From positions 620,001-684,000 of the forward strand of contig VWZW01002639.1 of assembly GCA_013397115.1 (NCBI GenBank): 64,000 bases of DNA. Direction: 5' to 3'. This document shows positions 22,706 to 34,185 of this stretch, one piece after another (the first letter of the stretch is position 1; each line of letters starts with the position of its first letter). Position numbers and translations under genes: made by a program. The notes under the pieces are model-generated. The model did not search any database, had not been told where the DNA came from, and saw nothing but the letters and a program-made list of their open reading frames with translations. Source of the stretch: Edolisoma coerulescens. Taxonomy: Eukaryota > Chordata > Aves > Passeriformes > Campephagidae.

Positions 22706-24972
22706 GACGAAGTTCACCTGCAGCATAAGAACTTCCCAAGAGTTCATCCCTGGCTCTTCTTTCTTTCACTTAACACTAAATATTCACTGCAGTAAACGAA
22801 ATTCTTATGTCACAGATAGTGTTTTCTTCTGGAGGAAAACCTTCAAAGCAGCATTGGCCATTCCATGAGAAAAATCCTGTGGCACTGACATGTATATTCT
22901 GCGATTCTTGGAAACTCAGTGACAGCTGAAGTGTGTTTGTGTGTGAAAATTGTTCCAGCACCAGGATCAGTTGCTGCAGTTCATCTGCATGGAATACACA
23001 GAAATTAAAATCGCAAGCAACAAAAGGATGTTAGAATTTGTTGTAATATCTTGTGTGACTTCCCTGATATTAATTTGAACTTTTAGCTTCACAGACAACT
23101 TTCCTGATGATGTCAGCGTGAAGCTTTCCCCCCTTTGGTTCAGCTCACATGCAAGGCAAAAAGAGCCTGGTTTTTCCTCTTATAAATTGTCCAATTCAAA
23201 GGTCATTAGTGGTATCATGTATCACAATCCCTTGCCACGTCACCCAGAGCTTAAGGGCACATGTTTTAATGTGATCTGTCAGCCCTTCTGAACAGATTCA
23301 GGACGTACTTGTAATGTATTAGTACTTTCCCTTTTAGACTCAGCTGTCAGCCCAAATCACAGCGGGAAATCGATTGCCAGCTCCGTGGCTCCCGAATGGA
23401 ACCACAGAAATCCCAGCCACATCCTGGATGGGACGTGATGAACGGGAGATGTTTTGCCCGTGGCTGTCCCTGCTCTCATTAGGGTAAAGTCTGCATTTCT
23501 AGGCTGAAGAAAAGCTCAGCTGGGCAGCCAGAATTCCACTCGCTGCAGAGCGGAGCCAGGTACTGTTTGCTTCCCTTTGCAGAGCTCTGCAGCGTGCTGC
23601 AAGGCAGGATCAAAACTCCATTCACTTTCCAGAGGCCAGAACACCCCTGCCTGTGCTTGCTTTAATAATTGCTCAAATTGAGAGGAACAGGAGGGATCTT
23701 TGCCATGACCTCGGTGTCTCTGCTCACGTTTGGCTGTGAAAGGATGGGTTATTTACTAATTGCTATCGTGGGATCTTAGTTAAAAGGGGAAACTTACTCT
23801 GCTGGGCTAACTGGTGTTGGAAGTTGGTAGTAAAATCACCCCTTGTGGTAAATAAGTGCTGAACTCACCCACAGCTCTGCCTGGGATGTGAGTTCTCTGT
23901 TGTGAATTCTGAAGGAATAATGGTTAGGAGTCCATGAGTCAATCATATCCCAATGAAACACGATGATCACATTCTTCAGTAGTCCATCATTACATTCAGC
24001 TATTCCTGCTTCTCTCAGGAAGAACTATTTTTTAGTTCTGACAGATCCCATTTGCTCCCAAAGTCACAGCTCAGGTGTTCAGCAACAGCACAGGAACAGG
24101 AATGTTTCCAGCAGGCGTTGTTATATCTGCAGGAATTATCTGACACAACCAAAACAAAGTCACTGTAAACCAACGTTGGCATATATTTCTCCTAAAATTG
24201 TCTCAAAATAGCAACCATTTTATGGAGTTTAAATAACTTCAGATTATCTCACCCTTTCTAGTGGCAGCTGATGTCACCCTGCACAGAGTTTTGTGCAGAT
24301 GTCTGTCTTAACTTACTATTTTTAAATGTTCCCTCACTATTAACTGTGTCTTTATGTCCTTTCCCAATCGTTACTTGCTATTCATATTTGGTTTTCCACC
24401 ACTTCATCATCTGAATTTTGCTACACAAAGAAACTGTTAAAAATACACACTCTAAATTAATCCTGTTTGTGGAACTCGTAAAATGATCTAAAAAGTGTTT
24501 GCAGGAATCATTTTAGATTCTTGTCTTGATAGAATTTATCTTTTTTTTATAATCTTGTGGGTTTTAACCCACTCCAAAGCTTCTACTTTTGAGATTATTT
24601 AAATAACAGCTCTTAGTTGTTTTCCTCAGGAAGTGCTGGCTGCTTTAGTTGTTAACATGCTGTTATAGGAAAATAGGGTTTATTTTTTAGGTGGACCTTT
24701 CTTGTTTATCTGTAACACAAGACACAATTGTGAATACAAATGTAATTCTGTCTTGCCTACAGCCTTCCCACGGGAGTGCTGCAGCAGATCTACGAAAACC
24801 TCCCGGAATTATGAATTTCAAATGCTTTATTTAGCTCAGGTTATCAGCTGGGGTAACGAGGCCCAGCCCTGTTTGGTTTGGCTTTTTCTTGGAATATTTG
24901 CAATGTTCAGACAGGAGAGGGTAAGGAGTGTGTGAAGGTGGATAAACTTTTGTCCTCCTACAACATTTCCAA
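22706..24972. other. 2.3 kb unique non-coding DNA
   Basis: 23,330-23,480 holds a handful of CpGs (GCGGGAAATCGATTGCC, GAACGGGAG). 24,420-24,620 is AT-rich. No supported gene or transposon. Confidence 0.5.
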
Positions 24973-25140
24973 CAGAGCAGCTGTGGCTGCCCCTGGATCC
25001 CTGGAAGTGTCCAAGGCCAGGCTGGATGGGGCTTGGAGCAGCCTGGGACAGTGGGAGGTGTCCCTGCCCATGGCAGGGGTGGCACTGGATGGGGTTGAAG
25101 GTTTCTTCCATCCCAAACCATCCTGTGATTCCAAGATTCT
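24973..25140 (+). mobile_element. CR1 LINE 3' fragment
   Basis: CAGAGCAGCTGTGGCTGCCC, GGATCCCTGGAAGTGTCCAA, GGCTTGGAGCAGCCTGGGAC, GTGTCCCTGCCCATGGCAGG, then a diverged 3' end (GGTTTCTTCCATCCCAAACC and ATCCTGTGATTCC). It is truncated at the 5' side inside the GCCCAGAGAAGC block. Frames on both strands across 24,830-25,270 are repeat-derived. Confidence 0.95.
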
Positions 25141-26389
25141 CCAACGTGGCAGTGATGAATCCAACTTCTCTGCAGTGGGAACACGTTTCCCTGGTGGACA
25201 GGAGTATCCATTTCAAGAGCCCAGCTGTTCTGTTCTCTGACCAAGCACAATTTTAGGTGTTGGGAGTCTGGCAAAAAACCCTTTATCTACTCTGTGTGGG
25301 GTTGAGATCAGTGGGAGTTTCTCCACTGAGAATATTTTTCCTGGGATCACATCTCTGGCTCTCTCTTGTGTCTGCAACGCTTACACAAAACCCCAGTGTG
25401 GATCTCTCTTAAACCTCAGGATTCTTTATTTTCTTGCAACATGGCAAATCCTCCTGTTTACAAAACAAAATTACGTTTGTGAAACCAGTTAAACTGTAGG
25501 AAGAGATTTTTCTTGTTTTTGTTTTGAGAGGCAAAATGATCACGTTACAGAGGAGAAAATAGAGATGTTAGAGATGGGCCCATGTCACTGAAATGAAAAG
25601 GCTCCTGGCTAGGTTTGCACAGAAGAACGTTCCCTCACGGAGGAGATGCTTGTGCCAAACCTGTCCACTGCTTCAAGCTCTGTTTTATCATTCATGTTCT
25701 GTTTTCTGCTGCTGCTCTGCCTTTGTACTGTCAGCTCAGCCTCTTCCAGGAGCTGACTGGAGGGCTCAGAAATCTTGTTAGGAACATGAAATCCTGTATA
25801 AATTGTCAGCAAGGAAATATTATTTGTTTATTTAAGCATGGAAGTCCTCTCACACAGCCAGTCCAGCAGAACCACACTCCAGCAGGTTTTAAAGCCCTTT
25901 ACCCTGTGTCAGTTGTAGGGGTTGGACCCTTCTGGCCTTGCTTTGACTGCATCTGTGACAAGTTTGGAAATGAAAGATGAACATGTTCTTATTGCAGGTG
26001 GTCAGATTGAGTTTCTAATTATTGTGGGGGTTTTGCTGCTCTGGCTTTGTTCTAAAAGCACTTTTCCACTTCTGACTTTGCTGATGAAACTGAGGAGGGA
26101 CAGTTCAGCTGGAGCTGGTATGGGAGAAGCCCAGCTTTGCTCTAAGTTAGCACTCAGAGCTGAGCACTAAAACCACTCTTTGCTGAGTGGACTGGCATTG
26201 CCAGTCCCTTCAGCGAGTGACTCAGACTGTGTTTTTAAGAACCCTCGCTAATATCTCATGTTTGTTTTGCTTCTGGCTAAAGCACAACCTTTTGAATCCC
26301 AGGGCTCTGCAGGGAAATTGGAGAAAACTGTTTTTTCTTGAGTGCCACAGGTCATTTGTTCTCCCCAGACAGGTCTATTCAGCAACTTG

Positions 26390-26640
26390 TAGTCCTTAAC
26401 TATCAATTATTTAAGAGCTGATGTACCAAAACTATTCTCTGGTGTCCTTAGCGTAAGAACCGTTAAGGCCCAATACAATAAAAGGGAGTCACAAGATATA
26501 AGAGTATAGGTAGTTCATAAAAACACAATGGAATTCATAAATCATGGTTAGACAAGTCCCCCCAATTCGTCACACAGCCAAACACTGCTAAATGAGATTT
26601 TTATATTGGCTTGGGGGACTGAAGTTGGGAGCTTCAAAGG
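26390..26640. other. Possible unclassified repeat remnant
   Basis: The stretch AGCGTAAGAACCGTTAAGGC, CCAATACAATAAAAGGGAGT and ACAAGTCCCCCCAATTCG differs in texture from its flanks. It contains an AATAAA at about 26,476 with a pyrimidine-rich block after it. I cannot match it to a family and see no terminal repeats. Confidence 0.15.
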
Positions 26641-28370
26641 AGGTGGTGTTTTCTTCTGTCGCTGCTGACCTGAATAGTTATTAATAATGAATACTGCATG
26701 AGGGCCTTGATGGCTCTGAAGTTGTTGTTGCTTTCCTTAGAAATAAACACTGATTTCAACCAAATTGTGTGTTTTCCTATGAGAGGAGACAGGGCACAGC
26801 CTGAATTTGGGGAGACTGCGTTTCTTTGTCTTGGAATTAACTCAGGATTATCCCTGATGTGAAATGAGAGAAGTAGGAATAGAATACAGATTCAAGGAAT
26901 GAACTTGGCCAAAAATATTTAAATCTCCCTTTAGAGTGGTAGCCAAGCAGTTTGGTGTTCAAGAGAGAAGGTTATCCCAAAACACCAACAATTTCTTTCG
27001 AGTGGAGCCTCCCAAGAGAGCAAGAACTTGCAGAACACAAGTGCCCAGCCCAGGGATCTTGCACACAGAGCAGCCAGGCATTACCTGAGGCACTGAGGGT
27101 GGTACAACCTTCCTGTGGAACTGGGAAAGGAAAAAGGGCTGCTGAAAGGCTGCTAAAGAAAAACACCAAAGCCAGCCAGACAAATTGTGTCTCAGAATGG
27201 AAGTGAGCCTGCATCATAATTTGAATTTTTTATCCTGACAGCCACAGCCAGAGTTCAGTACGAGGCAGAATGAACTAAAAATATGTAGAGAATGCAGCAG
27301 TGCCCTCAGCATCCTTTTGGCCAAAGAACTGGAGCTGCTGCTTTGGGATGAGGCAGAAGAGGAAGAGGCTGGGCAGAGAAATGGAGAAAATGCAGCTTTG
27401 CAGAGCTGTGTTAGAAGGAAGTAAAGGCAGGATGCTTTCACCTTTAGCTATTTACCCCCTTTACCTGGAGTTACCTTCTCGCAGACCAATTCCTTCACTG
27501 AGGAATCTCATTAAATGTGCTCTGAGGTGCTTTTGGAACTGGGAAGGAAGCTGTTGGAGAGATTTTTTTCCTTGGAACGTGGCAGTTCCTCTCTGCCAAC
27601 ACGGAGCTGGTACCCCAGGAGAGACTAGGCTACAAGGAGTGTGTCTGATTGCAAATTCCCTTCTCCTTCAGCAGCACTTATCTCTTACTCAATACTGCCT
27701 CCACATTCAGTCAGTTTTATCGGCGCTTGGCTGTGGAATTGCTTTGGTTTCTCCCTTTTATTGTCATTTGTCTGCCATAGGGAGCAGAGGGGTGTGAGGC
27801 CATCCCCAAGCTTGAAGGCTTTGCAAAGCTCACTTGAGTTTGCGTTGCAGGATGTGCTCTCACAACTGAGATTAAATCCATGAGACTTCCTAGCGGAGCG
27901 TGCAGAGCACAGGGAGAATGGCATGTTAAATTTGGGGGGAGTGGAGGTCTCACCTCAAGGGATCCTTCCATTGCTAAACCTGTGATTTAAAATGTGCCAT
28001 GTGTGTGGTGTCAGGTGTTACCTCTCAGTATTGCTGTGAAAAAAACCCTGAAATAATTTAAAAATGAAACACACCAGCACGGCCAAAAGCCTTCTCTGTC
28101 ATTTATTTTGTGAGCATGTTAACCTGCAATGTGCATTTGTATTATTTCCCTCAACTTCCTTCATCCTGAGCCAAACTCCTGAGCTAAAAGCCAAGATTTC
28201 AACCTCATACAAATGGACAAAACTCAGTTTTCCTGAGGTGGCTGCTGAAACTGGGAATTGGGTGGGCCTTTCTTCCAGTCACCCCTGGCTCCAGCAGGTC
28301 CCACAAGCCTTGTCACAGCAAACCTGGTGCTGCTGCTTCTCTTGTGTTGGCCTTGCACGGGCAGGTTTTC

Positions 28371-28550
28371 AGGGGGATTTTGGAGGAGGGAAAACCACCC
28401 TGAATTTGGGGCGGGCCCAAAATTTGAGGGTTTTTTGGGGGGTCTTGAGGGGGTTTGGGGGAATTTTGGGGAGGTCTTGGGGGATTTGGGGGTGACAGAG
28501 GAATTATGGAGGGATTTTGGGGAGGCTTTGGGAGACTTTGGGATTTCAGA
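28371..28550 (+). repeat. G-rich degenerate minisatellite-like tract
   Basis: Repeating variants of GGGGATTTTGGGGAGG on the plus strand. Within it, G runs of 5, 5, 4, 5 and 5 bases at 28,449-28,453, 28,457-28,461, 28,468-28,471, 28,479-28,483 and 28,488-28,492 meet the usual quadruplex pattern, with loops of 3 to 7 bases. Proline-rich minus-strand and glycine-rich plus-strand frames here are by-products. Confidence 0.75.
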
Positions 28551-28874
28551 GAGGAAAGGATTGAGCAGGTTCTTGTTGCCTGGCTTGTGTCAGGTTTGGT
28601 TTCTGTGTTTTTGCTGTACCAGGGCTGTCCTGTCCCTGTGAGCGTGGTAAAAGTGATGCTGCTGCTGACCTGGGCAGGGTAATTCATAAATCCACCCTCA
28701 GGCCTGATCTCTTTTATAAATAATAACCTGCTTCCTAATGATCAAGTGTTTTCCTCAAGGAAACCTGGAAGAGGGAGGGAAATGAAAACCCTGGCTTTCA
28801 GTTACGATTCCTTAAAGAGCAGTGGGTGCAGAATGTGCAGTTAAGCTGAAGATGTGATATAGGGATAATGTTCC

Positions 28875-28891
28875 TTTTTTTTTTTTTTTTT
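28875..28891 (+). repeat. Poly-T run (17 T)
   Basis: Seventeen uninterrupted T after GTTCC. A homopolymer with no recognisable retroposon body next to it. Confidence 0.9.
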
Positions 28892-29359
28892 CAAGCAGCA
28901 AAATTAACTACCAAGTGCCATCATTTTAAGACTATAAACCAGTGTAACCTATAAAAGATTTACTGGGAATCTAACTCTTCTTTTCGATATCCTAGTGAAA
29001 GAAATAAACATAAAACTGAAATCAGATGCTTCAGGATTTATGAGGTTGATTCAATTTTTTTTTTCCCAGTGACTGTTTTAACAGCCTATTAACATCTTCC
29101 CCACAGCAAATATATAACAAAATTGATATTACAGAATCAAGTTGGGATGGGTCCCATGAGTGTACTTAAATATACCGTAAACATCTAGAGCTATTCATCT
29201 GTATTATGGACTGGGTGTATAAAGTGCATCTCTATAAATTCTCCTAAAGCAAATTCTTCCGAGTTCCTTTTGCAGAATAAAAAATTAAAGCTCTGATTCT
29301 GCGGAGGGCTGAGTGCTCCTGCTAAATTCCCAGCTCCCCTGTAAAAGGATGGTTCTCAC

Positions 29360-29860
29360 TCCGTGCTCTCAGGGCTGCTCACAAAAGACTAATTTTCTCC
29401 CTTGCGAGCTGAAATCAGTTGTCACCGTGTTAAAAAGTCTTTTACAGATGATTTGTGTCGTGCTAATTTCTTAAGTGTCAGACATGAGCGCCTCTAATTC
29501 ATGGCAAAAAGTGGAAAGGCCATTAAACGTTTCTAATAAAAGGAACATGAAGAGTGTTGTGCCCAGCGTGGCTTTGCCATTTATCTGCATCCTGCCAGCT
29601 CTGCTGTGTGAAGCGCGGGCTCACCGGGGTGGAGAAGGTTCTAATCGTGCGTGTTGGGTTTGTGCCTCATCCCTCAGAAAAGAAGGAGCAAACTTTTTAA
29701 TTAGATAACCCAGGACCCAGAAAACTGCCTTTTTTTTTAAGTTCTTGCTGGATTTTGAAGAGGTTTAGCTTAGGGACAGTGCGCTAAAATAATGCCAAGA
29801 TGCTGTTTGCATCTGCGGATGATTCAGCGCCCGCCTCGCTGCTCTCCTTTCCCTCCTCTG
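29360..29860. promoter_or_regulatory. CpG-retaining patch, candidate conserved element
   Basis: A dozen or more CpGs by eye (GAGCGCCTCTAATTCATGG, GAAGCGCGGGCTCACCGGGG, AATCGTGCGTG, TTCAGCGCCCGCCTCGCTGC), while flanking kilobases have very few. The core 29,470-29,560 also has TAATTC and CATTAAACG motifs. No start, splice or island-scale CpG density supports a promoter. A constrained enhancer-type element is the more natural reading, unproven. Confidence 0.22.
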
Positions 29861-31510
29861 TTTGTTCTGGTACCTTTTACTGAGCTAAAGAGAAAACAAT
29901 CAGTGACCACCAGAGCTGTTTGGAATAGAAATAGCTGTGCTGCATCCAAAGTGGTGTAGATGAGTGTGTGGAGGAGAGGATTTGTGCAAAGGATTTAGCT
30001 TTGGCTTAGCTAATTCTGGCATTTCCAAACAGTATCTTGATTTCAGTGCAATTAAGGCAGGATAACTTTTGAATTGATTGTGTTATGATGTCTCAGTTCC
30101 ATTTTATAATTAAAACTAAGCAGCATGACTGAAGGTTTCTAAACTTGGGATGTTCGTGTAGTAAAGCTGAAAAACTCCGGGCCTTTCTCTGAAAGTAAAT
30201 TCTGAGTGGAAATCTTTCCCTGCAGCCAGAGTAATTCTATTAATTTCTTCAAGTGTTTTTCTGTAATACACTGTTTAATCTGAGCGTGGCCTTCCAGTGA
30301 ATTCCTTGCAGTTCATCTCTGATCCATTGACCATAACAGAGTGACTTTTGAGACAAGATTAATTTGATTCGACAGAGTAAATTAGTGTCTCAGTTGGCAC
30401 CAAAGTCTATGAAGTACCCAATGAGGTGATTTTTTTCTGTGTAGAATAAGTGTAACTGTTCTTGCAGCTTCAAACAGCGAGAGAAAGACACTACTACTTA
30501 AATAGAAATTGATTTATTCACTTAGGGCAAAAATTGGAGCCTAAAAGCTCCATGCTCAAGAATAAATTGAGATTTATTCTGGGTTTTGAAGTGAAAACAC
30601 ATGGTATTTAAAACCTGGGGACTTCGGGGAAGTGTTTATAATGAATAGGGTAGAGTAAAGTGTATTGACAGCAACGAATGCATCCAGTGGGGAAAGGCTT
30701 CAGGCCATGGATCTTTCATCAGTTGTATCCTCGTGCCTGATCCCGTGTGGAGTTTCCTCGTGGTGTTCAGCCAGCTATGAAAAGGTCAAGCAAACCAGAG
30801 GAAAAAAACAGCTGAAAAGCTCCAGCTGTTTGTTGTCTCATTCTTTCTGGGTTTTAAGCAAAGTTGTAGAGAGAGCTGAGTAGTGGGACTGGACTGGCAG
30901 CTCCTCACATCCTTCTGGTGAGGCAAGGGGGCCTTTGCACCATGAATATTCAGGGTATTTTGGCAAAATTATCATAGAAGATTTGGTGAGTTTAGTTTAA
31001 ACCACAAGATTTACCTCAGTAAAGTTTGGATTAAGCACAGTACCTTGGAAAATGACTTTTATGAGACTCCTCAACAAGGAAAAGTTACAACAAACAAGGT
31101 CTAGCAAAACACTTTAAAGTAATTCTCCAGATATTGATGCCACAGTTTTTTCTGCCTGCAGCTGATGCTTTAGCTGCACCTGTCCTATTTTCCAAATGCA
31201 AATGCTCGTGCCATTGCCTGAGAGTGATGTTATTTTTCAGAGTCTAAAAATATTGTGATGTCTCAGTATTCACTGCAGCACAAAACAGCCCAAATTAAAA
31301 TAGCAGCAAAATGGAGATAATAGCTCAGATTTGACTATTCTTAGTGCTTGAGAATGCCAGAAAAAATGAAAATTCAGGTGACAGACACTGCCTGTGATTG
31401 GATTGAATTTCCCCTATTCAAAATATTCAGGTGTTTTATTTTGGCAATGATCACATTCACACGTCATTGCTCTCTGGTTATGACAAGATGCTTTAGTTTC
31501 AGAGCATTTT

Positions 31511-31703
31511 CATAGAATCACAGAACCATTAGAGTTGGAAAAGACCTCGAAGATCATTGAGTCCAACCATGAACCCAACAGCACCATGTTCACCCCTAAA
31601 CCATGTCCCCAAGTGCCACCACATTCAGGGATGGTGACTCCATCCTGTTCGAGTGCCTGACCACTCTATCAGTGGGAAGATCTTTCCTAATATCTAATCT
31701 AGG
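31511..31703 (-). mobile_element. CR1 LINE 3' fragment (left arm of an inverted CR1 pair)
   Basis: CATAGAATCACAGAACCATT, AGAGTTGGAAAAGACCTCGA, GTCCAACCATGAACCCAACA, CCCCAAGTGCCACC, TCTTTCCTAATATCTAATCT. Its truncated 5' end abuts a plus-strand CR1 piece at 31,704, so two 5' ends meet head to head. Confidence 0.93.
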
Positions 31704-31740
31704 AAAAAAACCTCCTCACTGAAAGGGTGGTCAGGCTTTC
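31704..31740 (+). mobile_element. CR1 fragment (right arm of the inverted pair)
   Basis: ACCTCCTCACTGAAAGGGTG and GTCAGGCTTTCG is the plus-sense version of the segment at the end of the previous copy (there as GCCTGACCACTCTATCAGTG). Matching is lost after about 31,738, before the following sequence runs into the NNN gap. Confidence 0.6.
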
Positions 31741-31860
31741 GAGACTGGGAGAACCTTCCAGGAAGCAATGGCAGGAGGGGTGGGGAATCCCAGGTGTCAA
31801 AAACGAGACAATCTCAAGTCCAGGATAAAATTATTTTACTTAACAAAAAAATACTTGAGG

Positions 31861-31863
31861 NNN
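31861..31863. other. Assembly gap (NNN)
   Basis: Three Ns after AAAAAAATACTTGAGG. The token size suggests a placeholder or unresolved join rather than three real bases. It follows an inverted CR1 pair that could fold and disturb sequencing. Confidence 0.95.
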
Positions 31864-32165
31864 AGTATGCATGGTTACCATGGAGCTCGGTGACAGAGGA
31901 GCGGTGAGGGGGGGATTTTTAGAAAGTCTCTCTTAATATACCTGGTTATCTGGAGAAGCCTTCAGTCCATTCCATAAATTAAAACTCATTTAAATATGCA
32001 TAAAACATCAAATAAATACAGAAAATACATTTTTTCAACTTAAAGGAACATGAACTTACATGTAAAATGTAAAACCATGGTAAATTTTAAATATTTAAAG
32101 AGAAATTTGAGAGTTCAACTTTAAATCATGAACAAAGAACAGGGAACAACTTGGAACTACCTGAG

Positions 32166-32209
32166 AACAATTAGAACATTGTGAATTTACGAACATTAAC
32201 AATTAGAAC
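32166..32209. repeat. 12-base direct repeat in an AT-rich block
   Basis: AACAATTAGAAC at 32,166-32,177 and again at 32,198-32,209. The surrounding 31,960-32,270 has repeated GAAC and GGGAAC words and may be a decayed, unclassified element beside the gap. Confidence 0.6.
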
Positions 32210-32379
32210 GGGGAACTTTTTAATTACTTTAATTAATTTTATAACTGTGGGTTTAAATGAACAAAAGTCAATCAACTAGGTTCATATATAACACCAGGCC
32301 ATTCACATGAGGTTTTGAGAGATGCAGAAGCTCTAGAGGGACCTGATAAATCCATATCCAGCACTCCTGCTCTACAGCA

Positions 32380-32930
32380 AACATGGAGTCACTCCCAAAG
32401 CGCTTGAGTTTGCCCTTCTCTCCTTGCCATGGGTCATTTCTCAAAAGCCTGGGAGATCCCTCACTGTGTAAAATCAGCTGGGCCCAGGGTGACGTTAATG
32501 TCACACTCGGGCAGCCTGCACTGGCCACTTCCACTCCCCTCAGACAACAGAGGGTTTGTAATTTGGGATTACAAGTTGGGGCCCAAGGATAGATTGCTGC
32601 CGGGCAAACTAATCTGTTTGCAACATGCACTGCAATCATTCTAGCGGGGAAGGCCGAGATGAATTGCAGCAGATGGCTCTGAGTGTGGTCCTTGTTTCAC
32701 CCTGGATTGCAAAACAAGGTTGTGTAACCACTTCAAGGTCACCAAATGAGTTACTCCCGAAAGGTAATGAAGGATTTGCTCCTTCCACCCTACGACATTT
32801 ATTTACAGGAGCTGCTGCTGAACCAGCCCTCGGTGATTTGAGGCTGGAGGGGGAGGCAGAGGGGGATTTAAGCTTTGGGAAGGCAAACGTCCAGAGGGAT
32901 TAATCCTTCATTACCATCATCTCTGTTATC
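32380..32930. promoter_or_regulatory. Candidate enhancer-like conserved element
   Basis: About nine CpGs and several sharp motifs lie within 550 bases. An exact extended nuclear-receptor half site, TCAAGGTCA, is at 32,733-32,741, and a perfect palindrome GGATTAATCC at 32,897-32,906 is made of two K50-type (OTX/PITX-like) TAATCC cores. TGTAATTTGGGATTACAAG lies near 32,556. The factor families are known for these words; binding here is inference. The open frames across it have no domain. Confidence 0.27.
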
Positions 32931-34053
32931 CCTAATCTCTCACCTTCTCTCTCAAAGCAAGGTCTGGGGGAGATCTGGGGGGATCCAAGGTGTGATACTG
33001 GTTTGCCCTTGTTCCAAAGACTTTGACATCTTCAGTTCATGCTCTTGTGGCCAACAGGACAAGTTGGAAAAGTGTTTGCAGGCTCACTTGGAAAATGCAA
33101 GGGGGCAGAGCTGCTCCATCAGCTGGAGGTGTGTCAGCAGTGTAGGGGAGGAAGGACACAACTGGTCAAAATAATGATTTTACTGCTATTAGGAGAAGAA
33201 AGGCCCTGACTGAAATCCATTTTACTGAAAAATAGCTTTCTAATTTAGATTTATGTATTTTACCTTGGAATATGCCAGCTTTGGCAGAGGAACAGAACTA
33301 TTCTCTTCCCATTCAGAAAAACCTTCCAGTTCTTCCCAGTTTTCTGAAGTCTGTGATGTATCAATTCTTAATTTCCTAAAAATACATATTTAGGCATTCA
33401 TTTCTGATGTCTTGTTTCTGATCCCTTCAGAACACACCTTTTACTCTGCTGTCTGAGCATGGCACAGTCTTTTAATGTATTAATTTTTACAGTAGTCAGG
33501 GATTATCTTCATTTTGCAGAGAAGTCCATGAAAACACCTAAGAGCTACATTTTCAAAATAGTCATCGACCTAACCATAAAGAGCTCTCAGCTGGAAATTT
33601 CAAAGGAGCTCTGGTTCATGACACCTGTCTAGAGCCCTGCAATGACATTTATTTGCATGTGCTTGCCTGTGTGTCTTTAATTATTTAAGTTTTATTACTT
33701 AAATAAAAGCACTGATACTAAAATGACTTACTCAGGGAGCTCCTTTAAAAGTCCTTTTTGCATTTCTAGTGCCAGGATTCCTTGGAAGATTAGGCTCAGA
33801 TGATTACTTTGAATAAAGGTGACAGAATCAAGCTTGTTGGAATACGTGGAAGGAATTCAACTTCCATCAGAGCTGTGTTTGAATGTTTGATGTGCTTTAT
33901 GTTAAAATTAAAGCTCAGATTTTTTTTCCCTCCCAAAGTTCTAAATGATTTCAGACAAAAAGAAATAGTTAATGGAGGATGGAAAGGCACAGTGATGTTA
34001 ACAGGAATGTTTCTAGGCTGTGGATTAAGGGGTTATTTGGCGTTTATCTCATG

Positions 34054-34185
34054 GAATTGTAGAATCCCAGAATGGTTTGGGTGGGAAGGGACCTTAAAGC
34101 TCATCCAGTGCCATCCCTCCCATGGGCAGGGACACCTCCCACTGTCCCAAATTGCCCCAAGCCCTGTCCAGCCTGGCCTTGAGGC
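34054..34185 (-). mobile_element. CR1 LINE 3' fragment
   Basis: TTGTAGAATCCCAGAATGGT, TTGGGTGGGAAGGGACCTTA, CCCATGGGCAGGGACACCTC, CAAGCCCTGTCCAGCCTGGC. The match ends at CCTTGAGGCC. The 3' terminus is well preserved. Confidence 0.94.

Larger units (their letters stand above)
25141..31510. other. 6.4 kb CR1-free unique DNA
   Basis: Includes a possible unclassified element (26,390-26,640), a G-rich tract (28,371-28,550), a T17 run (28,875) and a CpG-retaining patch (29,360-29,860), each listed separately. Elsewhere the sequence is AT-rich, notably 30,000-31,500. The longest frame, 165 codons at 27,300-27,797, shows no domain and is overlapped on both strands. Confidence 0.5.
31741..34053. other. 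Unique DNA with a 3-base gap and a motif-rich patch
   Basis: Holds the gap at 31,861-31,863, an AT-rich stretch (31,960-32,270) and the candidate regulatory patch at 32,380-32,930. 33,180-33,720 is AT-rich with no further feature. Confidence 0.5.

Noticed and set aside
27300..27797. 165-codon plus-strand frame
   Set aside because: Low-complexity start, no domain, competing antisense frames, no splice context.
28064..28687. Glycine- and proline-rich frames at the G-rich tract
   Set aside because: These are direct translations of the GGGGATTTTGGGG-type repeat.
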